Below, in pieces: positions 25,934-35,402 of a stretch of 64,000 nt of DNA. The first letter of the stretch is position 1; the number at the start of each line of letters is the position of its first letter. Position numbers and translations under genes: made by a program. Source of the DNA: JAKOQB01 sp036824465 (GTDB lineage: Bacteria > Pseudomonadota > Gammaproteobacteria > Burkholderiales > Burkholderiaceae_F). The stretch covers positions 62,001-126,000 of the forward strand of contig DAITAC010000001.1 of the NCBI GenBank assembly GCA_036824465.1. Direction: 5' to 3'. Under the pieces are notes generated by a model that saw only the letters and a list, made by a program, of their open reading frames with translations, had not been told where the DNA came from and did no database searches.

Positions 25934-26497
25934 TTAGAGCAATTTCTTGAGATCGGCAACGATCGGATCGGTGCCGCTACCATGCTTCAGGAAGAGCCGC
26001 AGGCGGCCCTCCTTGTCGAACACGAAGGTGCCAGCGGTGTGATCGATCGTGTAGGACGTCGGTGTCTTTCCCGGAGACTTCTGGTAGAAGACCTTGAATT
26101 CCTTTGCGGTCCTGGCAATCTCCTCGCCGGTGCCATAGAGACCAACGAATGTCGGATCGAAGCCCGGCACGTATTGCTTGAGTACCTCTGGCGTGTCGCG
26201 CTCGGGATCGACCGTGATAAACAGCACCTGGAGCTTGTCACCGTCGGTACCCAGCTTCTTGCGCACCTGCGCCATGTCGGCGAGGGTGGTGGGACAGACA
26301 TCTGGGCACTGAGTGAAGCCAAAGAAGACAGCGACGACCTTGCCTCGATAGTCCGCAAGAGTGCGCCGTGCGCCAGTGTGATCGGTCAGTTCGAATTCGC
26401 GTGCGTAGTCCGCACCGGTCACGTCGACGTTGTTGAACGTTGGCGGCGAACATGCGACCAGCAGGGCGCAGGTCAGGAGGAAGACGAAACGGAACAC
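25934..26497 (-). CDS. sco1: SCO1/SenC copper chaperone lipoprotein for cytochrome oxidase
   Basis: Delivers copper to the CuA site of CoxB. The 187-aa protein has a lipobox ending LVAC at Cys16, then a thioredoxin fold with copper ligands CPDVC (Cys64, Cys68) and the third ligand His153 in TIDHTAG. VDPERDTPEVLKQYV is a family signature. It is the last gene of the assembly operon surf1 - SCO-like - ctaA - ctaB - sco1, 34 bases after ctaB. Confidence 0.95.
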   Translation of the reverse strand: MFRFVFLLTCALLVACSPPTFNNVDVTGADYAREFELTDHTGARRTLADYRGKVVAVFFGFTQCPDVCPTTLADMAQVRKKLGTDGDKLQVLFITVDPERDTPEVLKQYVPGFDPTFVGLYGTGEEIARTAKEFKVFYQKSPGKTPTSYTIDHTAGTFVFDKEGRLRLFLKHGSGTDPIVADLKKLL

Positions 26498-26531
26498 GAC
26501 CGGGCAATCCGCGAGCGCACCGCCGCCAGCA

Positions 26532-27431
26532 TCAACCGACGTACTTGTCGATCAGCAGCGCGGCAAACAGAGCTGCCAGGTACACGATCGAATAGTTGAA
26601 CGTCGCACGCGCCAGGCGATCGCTGTAGTCGCGCAGCAAGCGCCACGCATAAGCAAGGAAGAATGCGCCAAGTGCCAGCGCCAGCACAAGGTACAGAATG
26701 CCAGCCATCTGAATCACGAACGGCAAGGTGGTGACAGCGACCAGGATGATCGTGTAAAGGAAGATGTGCAGGCGAGTCAGCTCTGAGCCATGCGTGACCG
26801 GCAGCATCGGCAGGCCTGACTCACGATAATCGTCGAGGCGGTACAAGGCGAGTGCCCAGAAATGGGGTGGTGTCCAGACGAAGATGATCAGCGCGAGCAC
26901 CCATGCCTCCGCCGGCGCTGCATTCGTCACCGCCGCCCAGCCGAGAACCGGCGGCATCGCGCCGCTCATACCACCGATCACGATATTCTGCGGCGTATAC
27001 GGCTTTAGTAATACGGTGTAGATCACCGCGTAGCCGACGAAGGTCGCAAACGTGAGCCACATCGTCAGCGCATTGACCTGCGTGTGGAGCAACCACATGC
27101 CAGCGCCGCCGATCACGCCCGAAAAGGCAAGTGCCTGTGCCGGCGTGATTTGTCCCCGGGCCAACGGCCGCATCCGCGTGCGCATCATGCGTGCGTCGAT
27201 ATGGCGCTCGATGATCGAATTGACGGCGAAAGCCGCGCCGGCCAGCAGCCAGATCCCAAGTGTGGCCTTCAGGATCACGGCGATGGAAGGCAGTTCCGGT
27301 GTCGACAGAAACATGCCGATCACCGCGCAAAACAGCGCCAATTGCGTCACTCGCGGCTTGGTCAGCAGCCAGTACTGTCGCGCATATTGCGCAAGCGGGG
27401 TGACGCTGGCGTTGGTCGTAGAGGAATGCAT
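26532..27431 (-). CDS. ctaB: protoheme IX farnesyltransferase (heme O synthase)
   Basis: Attaches a farnesyl group to heme B to make heme O, the precursor of heme A. The 299-aa membrane protein has about nine transmembrane segments. It has the UbiA-type prenyltransferase motif NSIIERHIDARMMRTRMRPL (NxxxxxxxD then RT..RP) and the second Asp-rich loop YRLDDYRESGLPMLPVTHG. It is placed directly after ctaA, the next enzyme in the pathway; both serve the caa3 oxidase encoded in this window. Confidence 0.96.
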   Translation of the reverse strand: MHSSTTNASVTPLAQYARQYWLLTKPRVTQLALFCAVIGMFLSTPELPSIAVILKATLGIWLLAGAAFAVNSIIERHIDARMMRTRMRPLARGQITPAQALAFSGVIGGAGMWLLHTQVNALTMWLTFATFVGYAVIYTVLLKPYTPQNIVIGGMSGAMPPVLGWAAVTNAAPAEAWVLALIIFVWTPPHFWALALYRLDDYRESGLPMLPVTHGSELTRLHIFLYTIILVAVTTLPFVIQMAGILYLVLALALGAFFLAYAWRLLRDYSDRLARATFNYSIVYLAALFAALLIDKYVG

Positions 27432-27478
27432 CGGTGAAGAATCAAGTCGGTGGGGAAGTCTCTGCGAAACCGCGAATC

Positions 27479-28579
27479 TTACCTGCTCGTGAAATACATG
27501 GTCCGCCCCGCCGACGCGATTCGGAACAGGATCACGACCATGATCGCGACCAATAGCGCGGCGCCGCCGTTATGCGCAACGGCCAACGGCAGCGGCCACT
27601 GCAGCACGACATTCGAAAGGCCGGTCAGGAGTTGCACGGCCAGGAGCAGCGCAAGCCAGCCAACTGCGTGACGCAGGCCATGAACGTGTCTCGCACGCCA
27701 TGCGAGCGCAACCAGCACGGCAAAGACCACCACCGCAAACGCACGGTGCGACCAGTGAATGGCGACCAGGGACTGAAACGAGATGGGCGTTCCGTCGCCG
27801 GTCATTCCAAGGTCACGCCAAAGCGTGAATCCCTGCGAAAAATCCGCGTCGGGCAGAAGCCGTCCCTGACAAAGAGGGAAGTCGGAGCACGCCAGCACCG
27901 CGTAATTGGCGCTGACCCAGCCGCCGAGTGCGATCTGAATCATCAGCAGGGCCAACCCAACGACCGCATGGTTGCACAGCTGCCGCGCGCGTCGATCGAT
28001 CGTGCGGACGGGGCTCTCACACAACGCGAGCCAGGTCAGCAGCGCCAGCAGTGTGATACCGCCCAGCAGATGCGCAGTGACGATTGCGGGCTGCAGTTTC
28101 ATCGTCACCGTCCAGGCGCCGAATGCGCCCTGCAGGCAAACAGTCAAGAAGGTCACCGTGGCCAGCCATGGAGAAGAATCCGGTCGACCACGGCTCCAGC
28201 GCGCCCACGACAAGGCCGTCAGGACGATGATCAGAAGTCCAACTGCCATCGCAAAATACCGATGCAGCATTTCGATCCAGGCCTTGGTCACCGTCACCGG
28301 ACCGGTCGGTTGTGCGGTCTGCGCGGCTCGGATCGGCTCGCCTGCCGACAGAGGATTTGAGTGGCCGTAGCAGCCGGGCCAGTCGGGACAGCCGAGCCCC
28401 GAATCCGTCAGCCGGGTGAAACTGCCGAACATCACGAGGTCAAGGGTCAGAAATGCAGTCACCCATGCCAGCTTCTGGAACTTGTCGGGAGCGCGCGAGC
28501 GCCAGACGTAAACGAGCGGCAGTGTTGCGATCGCAATCGCCTTGACTGCCAGCCAAAGCAGCGTGTCGCCCTGAATCAT
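27479..28579 (-). CDS. ctaA: heme A synthase (COX15/CtaA)
   Basis: Oxidises the C8 methyl of heme O to the formyl group of heme A. The 366-aa protein has eight predicted membrane segments. Conserved residues include TRLTDSGLGCPDWPGCYG, the heme-ligand His in EMLHRYFA, TAHLLGG, IHWSHR and VAHNGGAAL. Its ATG overlaps the stop of the SCO-like gene (TGATG at 28577-28581), indicating translational coupling. Confidence 0.95.
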   Translation of the reverse strand: MIQGDTLLWLAVKAIAIATLPLVYVWRSRAPDKFQKLAWVTAFLTLDLVMFGSFTRLTDSGLGCPDWPGCYGHSNPLSAGEPIRAAQTAQPTGPVTVTKAWIEMLHRYFAMAVGLLIIVLTALSWARWSRGRPDSSPWLATVTFLTVCLQGAFGAWTVTMKLQPAIVTAHLLGGITLLALLTWLALCESPVRTIDRRARQLCNHAVVGLALLMIQIALGGWVSANYAVLACSDFPLCQGRLLPDADFSQGFTLWRDLGMTGDGTPISFQSLVAIHWSHRAFAVVVFAVLVALAWRARHVHGLRHAVGWLALLLAVQLLTGLSNVVLQWPLPLAVAHNGGAALLVAIMVVILFRIASAGRTMYFTSR

Positions 28580-29190
28580 CAGCCGATCCGCGAGGCCTTC
28601 AGCAACTTGGACAGATCGCGCTTCATTCGATTGGGATCCGCTTCCTTCGGCCAGCGCAGCATCAGATTGCCGATTGGATCAATCAGCCAGATGTGATCCG
28701 AGATCTGGCTGCCGGCGTCGGCAGGCAGCGCCAGAAAGGTTCTGAGTTCAGCCGCATCGGCGCGCAGCAAGCGTGTACCTTCGTATTCGCGCATCACGAT
28801 CGTCGGCAGGGGTGCGGCGTCGCTGATCAACCATACCCGTTCAACGCGGTCGGCATCCTTGCCAGTCGTCAATCTCACCTGGCGCATCTGCCACAACTTG
28901 CGCTGGCATACCGCACCGCAATCGCCGCCGTCGACCTGCACCATCAACCACTGTCCGCGTAAAGAGGCAGGATCCACAGAGCGACCGTCCAGCTCACGCA
29001 GCGCCAGCCTTGGCAGTGGACGCTGCGGCGCGATGAGATCACCGTAATTCGTTCGTCCCGCCGGCGGAAGGTAGTAGTACGCGACATATGACGCGATCAC
29101 TGGCGCCACGCACACAGCGATCACAAGATACAACGTACGAAAGCGCTTCCAGTGCGATGCCGGGGCGGTTTTCAACGAGGTGGCACTCAC
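28579..29190 (-). CDS. SCO-like / cytochrome oxidase-associated transmembrane protein
   Basis: About 203 aa: one N-terminal membrane anchor (YLVIAVCVAPVIASYVAYYYLPP) followed by a thioredoxin-like domain. Its pattern LRGQWLMVQVDGGDCGAVCQRKLWQMRQVRL places two Cys (CGAVC) where SCO proteins have CxxxC. Proteins like this commonly sit between surf1 and ctaA in betaproteobacteria. A redox or copper-delivery role in CoxB maturation is inferred. GTG at 29190 is preferred; TTG at 29199 is also in frame. Confidence 0.75.
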   Translation of the reverse strand: MSATSLKTAPASHWKRFRTLYLVIAVCVAPVIASYVAYYYLPPAGRTNYGDLIAPQRPLPRLALRELDGRSVDPASLRGQWLMVQVDGGDCGAVCQRKLWQMRQVRLTTGKDADRVERVWLISDAAPLPTIVMREYEGTRLLRADAAELRTFLALPADAGSQISDHIWLIDPIGNLMLRWPKEADPNRMKRDLSKLLKASRIG

Positions 29191-29202
29191 GATTTCCAAG
29201 CG

Positions 29203-29919
29203 TCAATGCAGGTTGCGCCAGCCGCGCCAACCGAAGAAAAGGGTTAACACCGCAATCAGAGCCGAGAGCGAATACCACTGAAGAGCATAGCCGCGGTGCT
29301 TTTCAATGCCCAGGTCGGGCGCCGGCCAATCCCGCTCCAGCGTGTCGTCGGTACGCGATGTCTGCTGGACGACAAAGCGTGCGACCCTCAGCCCGCTGGC
29401 GTGCTCGAATGCATCGAAGTCGAGATTCTGCCAAACGAGCGGCCAGTGTTTTGGCTCAAGCTTATCGCCCAGTTCAAGCAGCCGCGGCAACTGGGTTAGC
29501 GCGAGCCCCTCGATCGAGACCGGCCCAGCAGGCTGACCAATGTCGGGTAACCGCAGGCGGTCCTGCGGGTTGCGCGCGACCCAGCCGCGATTTACGAGCA
29601 CAGCACGGCCCGCCTCGATCTGTAACGGAGTTACCACGAAAAAACCGGCGCGCCCGTTGCTGGTCCGATTATCAAGCCAGACGCTGTAGCGATGCTGGAA
29701 TCGCCCCGTCAGGCGGACCAGGACCGGTACGCGCGCCGGCACCTCGTCAACCGTTGACGCGGTAACCGGAATCGGCGTCGCGCGTTGCGCAGAATCCCAT
29801 TGCGCCTGCAATGCGAGCTTGTAGTGCGCACGCCGCGACTGCCAGTTGCCGAGCGACAACGTCAAGGCGAATCCCAGCAACCCGAGGATCACGGCGAGCA
29901 ACACGCGGCCACGCTTCAC
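29203..29919 (-). CDS. surf1: SURF1 family cytochrome oxidase assembly protein
   Basis: Helps insert heme A into subunit I. The 238-aa protein has the SURF1 layout: one membrane segment at each end (RVLLAVILGLLGFALTLSLG, and YSLSALIAVLTLFFGWRGW). The signature GNWQSRRAHYK, VWLDNRTSNGRAGFFVVTPL and VLVNRGWVAR lie between. GTG at 29919 has AGGG seven bases upstream; the ORF upstream of it is not protein-like. It is the first gene of the assembly operon, divergent from the DUF2909 gene. Confidence 0.93.
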   Translation of the reverse strand: MKRGRVLLAVILGLLGFALTLSLGNWQSRRAHYKLALQAQWDSAQRATPIPVTASTVDEVPARVPVLVRLTGRFQHRYSVWLDNRTSNGRAGFFVVTPLQIEAGRAVLVNRGWVARNPQDRLRLPDIGQPAGPVSIEGLALTQLPRLLELGDKLEPKHWPLVWQNLDFDAFEHASGLRVARFVVQQTSRTDDTLERDWPAPDLGIEKHRGYALQWYSLSALIAVLTLFFGWRGWRNLH

Positions 29920-29973
29920 ACCATCGCCCTGCTGATGCAATGGGATAATGGCCTCGCCTGCCGCCGGTATCCC

Positions 29974-30171
29974 ATGAAGATCTTCATTGTTGTCGCGTTC
30001 GTCGCCATCCTCGGCGCGCTGGGTACCGCGTTGCTTTTCCTGATGAAAGACAAGGGACACGGAACGCGCACGCTCAACGCGCTGCGCCTGCGCGTCGGAC
30101 TGTCGATTGCCCTGCTGCTGCTCATCTGGTTCAGCTGGTACATGGGCTGGATCAGCCCCCGCTCATACTAA
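29974..30171 (+). CDS. twin transmembrane protein (DUF2909)
   Basis: A 65-aa protein with two membrane segments (IFIVVAFVAILGALGTALLFLM and LSIALLLLIWFSWYMGW). A basic loop joins them: KDKGHGTRTLNALRLRVG. This is the DUF2909 pattern, usually found within cox clusters of betaproteobacteria on the strand opposite surf1. The likely role is in oxidase assembly or stability. Here the usual neighbour coxC has been moved away by the prkA operon. Confidence 0.85.
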   Translation: MKIFIVVAFVAILGALGTALLFLMKDKGHGTRTLNALRLRVGLSIALLLLIWFSWYMGWISPRSY

Positions 30172-30351
30172 TCGCGCCGCCATCGATCGGTGTCCGGCAC
30201 ACGGCCGGCCGGATTCGGCCAACCGCCTGATATGCAATGGAGTGGCGGGCAATTACTCTTCTTTTAACCATATCAGCACAAGCGGTTTGTCAACTACTCT
30301 GGGTTCATCGCGTTTGCTTCGTTGTCGGCCCAAGGGGCTAAGGAGGTCAGA

Positions 30352-32304
30352 ATGAACGCGCCCACAGAACTGTTTACAGCGTTCCGCGAATCCTTTGTCC
30401 GCGCACTGGACGAAGAGATGGGGCTGGAAGACTTCCTGCACTACTGCAAGAGCGATCGAATGGCGTACGCGAGCGCGCACGAATGCGTGCTCGAAGCGAT
30501 CGGCAAGCCCAGGCTCGTCAACACCGCCGATGACGCCCGCCTTTCGCGCATTTTCCAGAACCGCGTCATTCAGACCTGGGACGCGTTTGCTGATTTCCAC
30601 GGCATGGAAGAGACGCTGATGTCGCTGTATGCGTACTTTCTGCACGCCGCGCAGGGGCTGGAGGAGCGCAAGCAGGTGCTGTATCTGCTCGGTCCGGTCG
30701 GAGGTGGCAAGTCGTCGCTGGCAGAAAAGATCAAGTCGCTCTGCGAACAGTTTCCCATCTACACCCTGAAGGATTCGGTGTCGGGCCGGCTGTCGCCCAT
30801 GCTGGAATCGCCGCTGGGACTCTTTCCCCGTGACCGGTTCGGTGCCCAGATGGAGGACCGGTACGGCATTCCGCGCCGCGCGCTGACCGGCATCGCCAGC
30901 CCGTGGGCGCTGAAGCGCCTGAAGGAATTCAAGGGCGATCTGTCCAAGTTCCACGTCGTGCGCGTCATGCCGTCGGTTCTGAACCAGATCGGCATCGTCA
31001 AGACCGAGCCGGGCGACGAGAACACGCAGGACATTTCGTCGCTGGTCGGCAAGGTCGATCTGCGCATGCTGGAGCAGTTCGCGCAGGACGACCCGGACGC
31101 CTACAGCTACTCGGGCGCGCTGTGCCTGGGTTCGGCGCGCTGCGTCGAATTCGTCGAGATGTTCAAGGCGCCGCTGAAGGTGCTGAACCCGATCCTGACC
31201 GCTACCCAGGAAGGCAACTTCAAGGGTACCGAAGCGCTGCCCGCGCTGCCGTTCACCGGTTTCATCATGGCGCACTCGAACGAGGCCGAGTGGCTGAAGT
31301 TCCGCAACAACAAGGACAACGAGGCATTCATCGACCGCGTGTATCTGGTCAAGGTGCCGTACTGCCTGCGCGTGGACGAAGAAGTGCGCATCTACGACAA
31401 GATGCTGAAAGCCTCGACGCTGTCCGAGGCTCCGTGCGCGCCGCAGACGCTGCGCACGCTGGCCGAGTTCTCCGTGCTGTCGCGGCTGGCAGTTCCGGAA
31501 AACTCATCCGTATTCAGCAAACTGCGTTCGTACAACGGCGAGACCCTGAAGGACGTCGATCCGCGCAGCAAGAGCGTCAAGGAATACCGCGACGACGCCG
31601 GCATGCAGGAGGGCTTTACAGGACTTTCGACGCGCTGGGCTTTCAAGACCATCTCGGCCGCATTCAATCGTGACCCGAGTGAGATCGCCGCCGACCCCGT
31701 CAATCTGCTGGTCGTTCTCGAGGATCGTCTGGCGAAGGAAGACATCCAGGAGGAATACAAGCGCCGCCTGCGCGGGCACATCAAGGAGTGGATCGTGCCG
31801 CGGTTCGCCGAGTTCCTCGAAAAGGAACTGCAGATGTCGTACCTGGATGCGTACGGCGAGTACGGCCAGAACCTGTTCGATCGCTACGTCACCTATGCGG
31901 ACAAGTGGCTGCTCGACGAAGACTGGCGCGATCCAGACACTGGCATGCAGTATTCGCGCGAGGCGCTGAACACCGAACTGGAGAAGATCGAGAAGCCGGC
32001 CGGGATTTCGAACCCGAAGGACTTCCGCAACGAGGTGGTCAACTTCGTGCTGCGCGCGCGCGCCCACGGCAAGAACCCGCACTGGACCAGCTACGAGAAA
32101 CTGCGCGTGGTGATCGAGAAGCGCATGTTCAGCAAGACCGAGGACATCCTGCCAATCATTTCGTTCGAAGCCAAGGGCTCGCAGGAGATGGAAGAGCGCC
32201 ACAAGAGCTTCGTCAACCGCATGGTGGCGCGCGGCTACACCGAAAAGCAGGTGCGGCGCCTCGTCGACTGGTACATGCACTTCAAGAAGTCGACTCAGTC
32301 GTGA
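30352..32304 (+). CDS. prkA: PrkA family serine protein kinase (YeaG)
   Basis: AAA+-like protein with a C-terminal kinase-related domain, involved in starvation and stress responses in enterics (YeaG). The 650-aa protein has Walker A LGPVGGGKSSL (G114-S121) and long conserved stretches such as YSGALCLGSARCVEFVEMFKAPLKVLNP and GNFKGTEALPALPFTGFIMAHSNE. The ATG at 30352 is backed by a near-perfect AAGGAGGT eight bases upstream, suggesting high expression. It is the first gene of the prkA-yeaH-spoVR operon. Confidence 0.96.
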   Translation: MNAPTELFTAFRESFVRALDEEMGLEDFLHYCKSDRMAYASAHECVLEAIGKPRLVNTADDARLSRIFQNRVIQTWDAFADFHGMEETLMSLYAYFLHAAQGLEERKQVLYLLGPVGGGKSSLAEKIKSLCEQFPIYTLKDSVSGRLSPMLESPLGLFPRDRFGAQMEDRYGIPRRALTGIASPWALKRLKEFKGDLSKFHVVRVMPSVLNQIGIVKTEPGDENTQDISSLVGKVDLRMLEQFAQDDPDAYSYSGALCLGSARCVEFVEMFKAPLKVLNPILTATQEGNFKGTEALPALPFTGFIMAHSNEAEWLKFRNNKDNEAFIDRVYLVKVPYCLRVDEEVRIYDKMLKASTLSEAPCAPQTLRTLAEFSVLSRLAVPENSSVFSKLRSYNGETLKDVDPRSKSVKEYRDDAGMQEGFTGLSTRWAFKTISAAFNRDPSEIAADPVNLLVVLEDRLAKEDIQEEYKRRLRGHIKEWIVPRFAEFLEKELQMSYLDAYGEYGQNLFDRYVTYADKWLLDEDWRDPDTGMQYSREALNTELEKIEKPAGISNPKDFRNEVVNFVLRARAHGKNPHWTSYEKLRVVIEKRMFSKTEDILPIISFEAKGSQEMEERHKSFVNRMVARGYTEKQVRRLVDWYMHFKKSTQS

Positions 32305-32328
32305 TGACGTAGCCGCCGCGAGGACTCT

Positions 32329-33633
32329 GTGTCCGATTCCCCCGCTACGAGCCGCTACATGCGCGTTGTTGATCGACGCGCGGATCCACCGGGGCGCAGC
32401 GCAGTCAATCGCGAGCGCTTCATCCGCCGCTTCAAGGACGATATCAAGCGCGCGGTCGATGACGAGATCGGTAAACGCGGCATCGCCGACATCGGCAAGG
32501 GCGGCAAGATCTCGATCCCTGGGCGCGGGCTGAAAGAACCGTATCTGCATCACGACAACAAGACCGGCAGCCGCGACTTCGTGCTGCCGGGGAACCACGA
32601 GTACGTACCGGGCGACACGATCGATCGACCCGAGGGCGGCGAAGGCGACGGCCAGGGCAACGAGCCGGGTGAAGGCGAGAGCCGCGACAACTTCGGCTTT
32701 GTGCTGTCGCGCGACGAATTCCTGCGGCTGTTCTTTGATGACCTGGAACTGCCGAATCTGGAGCGCACTCGGCTCGGCGATGTGACGTACGTGTACACGC
32801 GTCGCGCCGGCTTTTCCAGGGACGGCGTGCTGGCCAACCTTTCACCGGCGTTGACAATGCGCATGTCGATCGCGCGCCGCATCGCGTTGCGCGGCGGCAT
32901 CGCACGCCGTCTCGACGAATTGATGCAGGAGATCGACGAGATGGCGCCGCTCGACAGCGAGCGATGCGCCGAACTTGAGGAAGAAATCACGCAACTGCGC
33001 GCCCGGCGCGAACAGTTGCCGTTTCTGGAAGAGATCGACCGCCGTTTCCGGGCGCGTCAGCCAGTACCCGCGCCCGCGACGCGCGCGGTGATGCTGTGCC
33101 TGATGGACGTTTCGGGCTCAATGGACGAGCGCAAGAAGGATCTCGCCAAGCGCTTCTTCGCGCTGCTTTACCTGTTCCTCGAACGCAAGTACGGCGCGGT
33201 CGAGGTCGTCTTCATCCGTCACACTGAGACCGCGCAGGAAGTCGACGAGAAGACTTTCTTCCATGACCCGCAGTCCGGAGGCACGCTGGTGATGCCGGCA
33301 CTGCAACTGGCGCAGAAGGTGATCGATTCCCGCTTCGCCGGTCCCGACTGGAACATCTACATAGCGCAGGCCTCCGACGGCGATTGCGGTGACGAGGATG
33401 CGCAGCGCTGCGCCGGGTACCTGCAGGCCGAACTGCTGCCGCGTGTTCGATACTTCGCTTATGTCGACATTCCGTCGAGCAGTTCCGGCGGCTGGTTCAA
33501 TCGGCCATCCGACCTGTGGCAGTGCTACGAGACGATCACCGATACAGGCTTCGCCAAGCGCAAAGTGCATGATCGGCGCGACATCTGGCCGGTGTTTCGT
33601 GAACTATTCGCGCGCAAGGAGACGACTGCATGA
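32329..33633 (+). CDS. yeaH: YeaH/YhbH family protein (DUF444)
   Basis: A 434-aa protein of the DUF444 family, which always accompanies PrkA and SpoVR. The C-terminal half looks like a von Willebrand A fold: MLCLMDVSGSMDERKKDLAKRFF carries the metal-binding DxSxS, and YIAQASDGDCGDEDAQRC follows. The N-terminal half has the DUF444 pattern (YMRVVDRRADPPGRSAVNRERF, RFKDDIKRAVDDEI). It uses a GTG start with GAGGA six bases upstream, 24 bases after the prkA stop. Its biochemical role is not established. Confidence 0.94.
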   Translation: MSDSPATSRYMRVVDRRADPPGRSAVNRERFIRRFKDDIKRAVDDEIGKRGIADIGKGGKISIPGRGLKEPYLHHDNKTGSRDFVLPGNHEYVPGDTIDRPEGGEGDGQGNEPGEGESRDNFGFVLSRDEFLRLFFDDLELPNLERTRLGDVTYVYTRRAGFSRDGVLANLSPALTMRMSIARRIALRGGIARRLDELMQEIDEMAPLDSERCAELEEEITQLRARREQLPFLEEIDRRFRARQPVPAPATRAVMLCLMDVSGSMDERKKDLAKRFFALLYLFLERKYGAVEVVFIRHTETAQEVDEKTFFHDPQSGGTLVMPALQLAQKVIDSRFAGPDWNIYIAQASDGDCGDEDAQRCAGYLQAELLPRVRYFAYVDIPSSSSGGWFNRPSDLWQCYETITDTGFAKRKVHDRRDIWPVFRELFARKETTA

Positions 33634-33689
33634 GCGGCGCCGGACCTTCACGGCCGAATATCGCTGTCGCGAAGCGATAAGGCGGATTG

Positions 33690-35303
33690 ATGAATCCCTG
33701 GGATCTCGCCGGCCTCGATGCACCCGCGCGGCAGCGCGCATGTGCAACGCCCGAACGGCCGTGGCCGAAGCTGGTCTCGCGGCCCGCGGTGCCAATGCCT
33801 ATGCCCGGCACCAAGCGCGCATCCACGCCGATCGCAAGCGGAACCGAATGGACGGTGCCGCTGCTGGAGCGCTTCGATGCGGCGCTCGCCGCACACGCGC
33901 GGCGCCTGCAACTCGACACGTATCCGATCCAGTATGAGGTGATCACGGCCGCGCAGATGATCGACCTGTGTTCGACCATCGGCATGCCGGTGCATTACCC
34001 GCACTGGAGTTTCGGCAAGCAATTACTCGGCCAGGAACACACCTACAAGAAGGGAATGAGCGGGCTGGCCTATGAGATCGTCATCAACACCAGTCCATCC
34101 CTGGTGTACCTGATGGAAACGAACACCCTGCCACTGCAAGTGCTTGTGATGGCGCATGCCGCCTATGGGCACAACTCGTTCTTCAAGAGCAACTATCTGT
34201 TCCGGCAGTTCACACAGGCGGACGGCATTCTTGACTACCTGACGTTTGCGCGCAACTTCATCCTTGACTGCGAACAGCGCCATGGCTGGCGCGAGGTCGA
34301 ACGCGTGCTCGATTGCTGTCATGCGCTGGCACCTTACGGCGTGGATCGCTACAAGAAACCCGCGCGGCTCTCGGCGAGCCGTGAACGCGAGCGCCTGGCC
34401 GAGCGGTTGCGCTTTGCACAGCATCACTACAACCCCGATGTCGCATATCTGTACGAAGGCGCGGCGGACAAGCAGGGTCCGGCGCCGGAATCGTTCGATC
34501 CACAGGAGAACCTGCTTTATTTCATCGAGAAGCGCGCGCCAAAGCTCGCCCCCTGGCAGCGTGAACTCGTCCGCATCGTGCGCAAGATCTCGCAGTATTT
34601 CTATCCGCAGCGGCTGACCAAGGTCGCCAACGAGGGCGCTGCCACCTTCTGGCACTACACGCTGCTGCACGAACTGTACGATCACGGCCAGGTCGACGAC
34701 GGTTTCATGCTGGAATGGCTGTCAAATCACAGCGACGTCGTCACGCAACCGTCGTTCGATACGGATCGTTACCACGGCATCAATCCGTATGCGCTGGGTT
34801 TCGCGATTTTTCGCGACATCCGACGCATCTGCGAACAGCCCACCGACGAGGACCGCGAATGGTTCCCGCGTCTGGCGGCGACCAATTGGGTCGAGGCGGT
34901 GCACTTTGCGATGGCGAATTTCAAGGACGAAAGCCTGATCGAGCAATATCTGTCGCCCAAGGTGATGCGTGATTTGCGGCTGTTCCTGCTCGCTGATGAT
35001 GAGAACGACCGCAGCAAGTACGCCGTGCGGGCAATCCATAATGAGCAGGGATACTCGCGCGTGCGCCAGACGCTCGCCGCCCAGTATCGCCCCGAGGCAC
35101 ACACTCCGCCGCTGGCGGTGACACGCTTCTCAGCCGACAGCGACCGTGCCTTGTTATTGCAGCACCGTGTCGAACGCGGCCGGCTGCTCGATGCCGATGC
35201 CGCCACTGAAGTGCTGGGCTACATCAAGGAGCTTTGGCAGTTCGATGTCGTGCTGGAGGAAGTCGACGATGGCGGCAACAGGTTGAAGATTCACCGGACG
35301 TAG
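33690..35303 (+). CDS. spoVR: SpoVR family protein (YcgB)
   Basis: A 537-aa SpoVR/YcgB protein, third member of the conserved stress operon. Typical segments are YPIQYEVITAAQMIDLCSTIGMPVHYPHWSFGK, GMSGLAYEIVINTSPSLVYLMETN, and AHAAYGHNSFFKSNYLF. The set of His residues (HYPHW, HAAYGHN, FWHYTLLHELYDHG) hints at metal binding. The N-terminus carries about 50 extra residues (Pro/Ala-rich) before the conserved start. ATG at 33690 follows AAGGCGG. It is followed by a bidirectional terminator. Confidence 0.95.
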   Translation: MNPWDLAGLDAPARQRACATPERPWPKLVSRPAVPMPMPGTKRASTPIASGTEWTVPLLERFDAALAAHARRLQLDTYPIQYEVITAAQMIDLCSTIGMPVHYPHWSFGKQLLGQEHTYKKGMSGLAYEIVINTSPSLVYLMETNTLPLQVLVMAHAAYGHNSFFKSNYLFRQFTQADGILDYLTFARNFILDCEQRHGWREVERVLDCCHALAPYGVDRYKKPARLSASRERERLAERLRFAQHHYNPDVAYLYEGAADKQGPAPESFDPQENLLYFIEKRAPKLAPWQRELVRIVRKISQYFYPQRLTKVANEGAATFWHYTLLHELYDHGQVDDGFMLEWLSNHSDVVTQPSFDTDRYHGINPYALGFAIFRDIRRICEQPTDEDREWFPRLAATNWVEAVHFAMANFKDESLIEQYLSPKVMRDLRLFLLADDENDRSKYAVRAIHNEQGYSRVRQTLAAQYRPEAHTPPLAVTRFSADSDRALLLQHRVERGRLLDADAATEVLGYIKELWQFDVVLEEVDDGGNRLKIHRT

Positions 35304-35329
35304 CCGGCCGCCGGCCGTCAGCAGCAAAA

Positions 35330-35353
35330 AAACGGCGCCGTCTGGCGCCGTTT
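35330..35353. terminator. bidirectional intrinsic terminator between spoVR and coxC
   Basis: AAACGGCGCC (35330-35339), loop GTCT, GGCGCCGTTT (35344-35353), flanked by an A-run on the left. It can terminate both the rightward spoVR transcript and the leftward coxC transcript. Confidence 0.85.
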
Positions 35354-35372
35354 CCTGCTTGTGCAAGCTATT

Positions 35373-35400
35373 GACGACTGCCAACTGCCTACCGCCGACT
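35373..35400. repeat. degenerate heptamer repeat after coxC
   Basis: Four consecutive heptamers read GACGACT, GCCAACT, GCCTACC, GCCGACT. They end two bases before the coxC stop codon on the opposite strand. The same heptamer theme follows argB at 54323-54370. Confidence 0.55.
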
Positions 35401-35402
35401 CG

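Noticed and set aside
30172..30351. Possible sigma-54 promoter upstream of prkA
   Set aside because: GTGGCGGGCAATT lacks the required GG-N10-GC spacing; no convincing promoter could be picked.
31504..32598. A 364-codon minus-strand frame across prkA/yeaH
   Set aside because: Antisense to PrkA coding sequence; no recognisable protein features.
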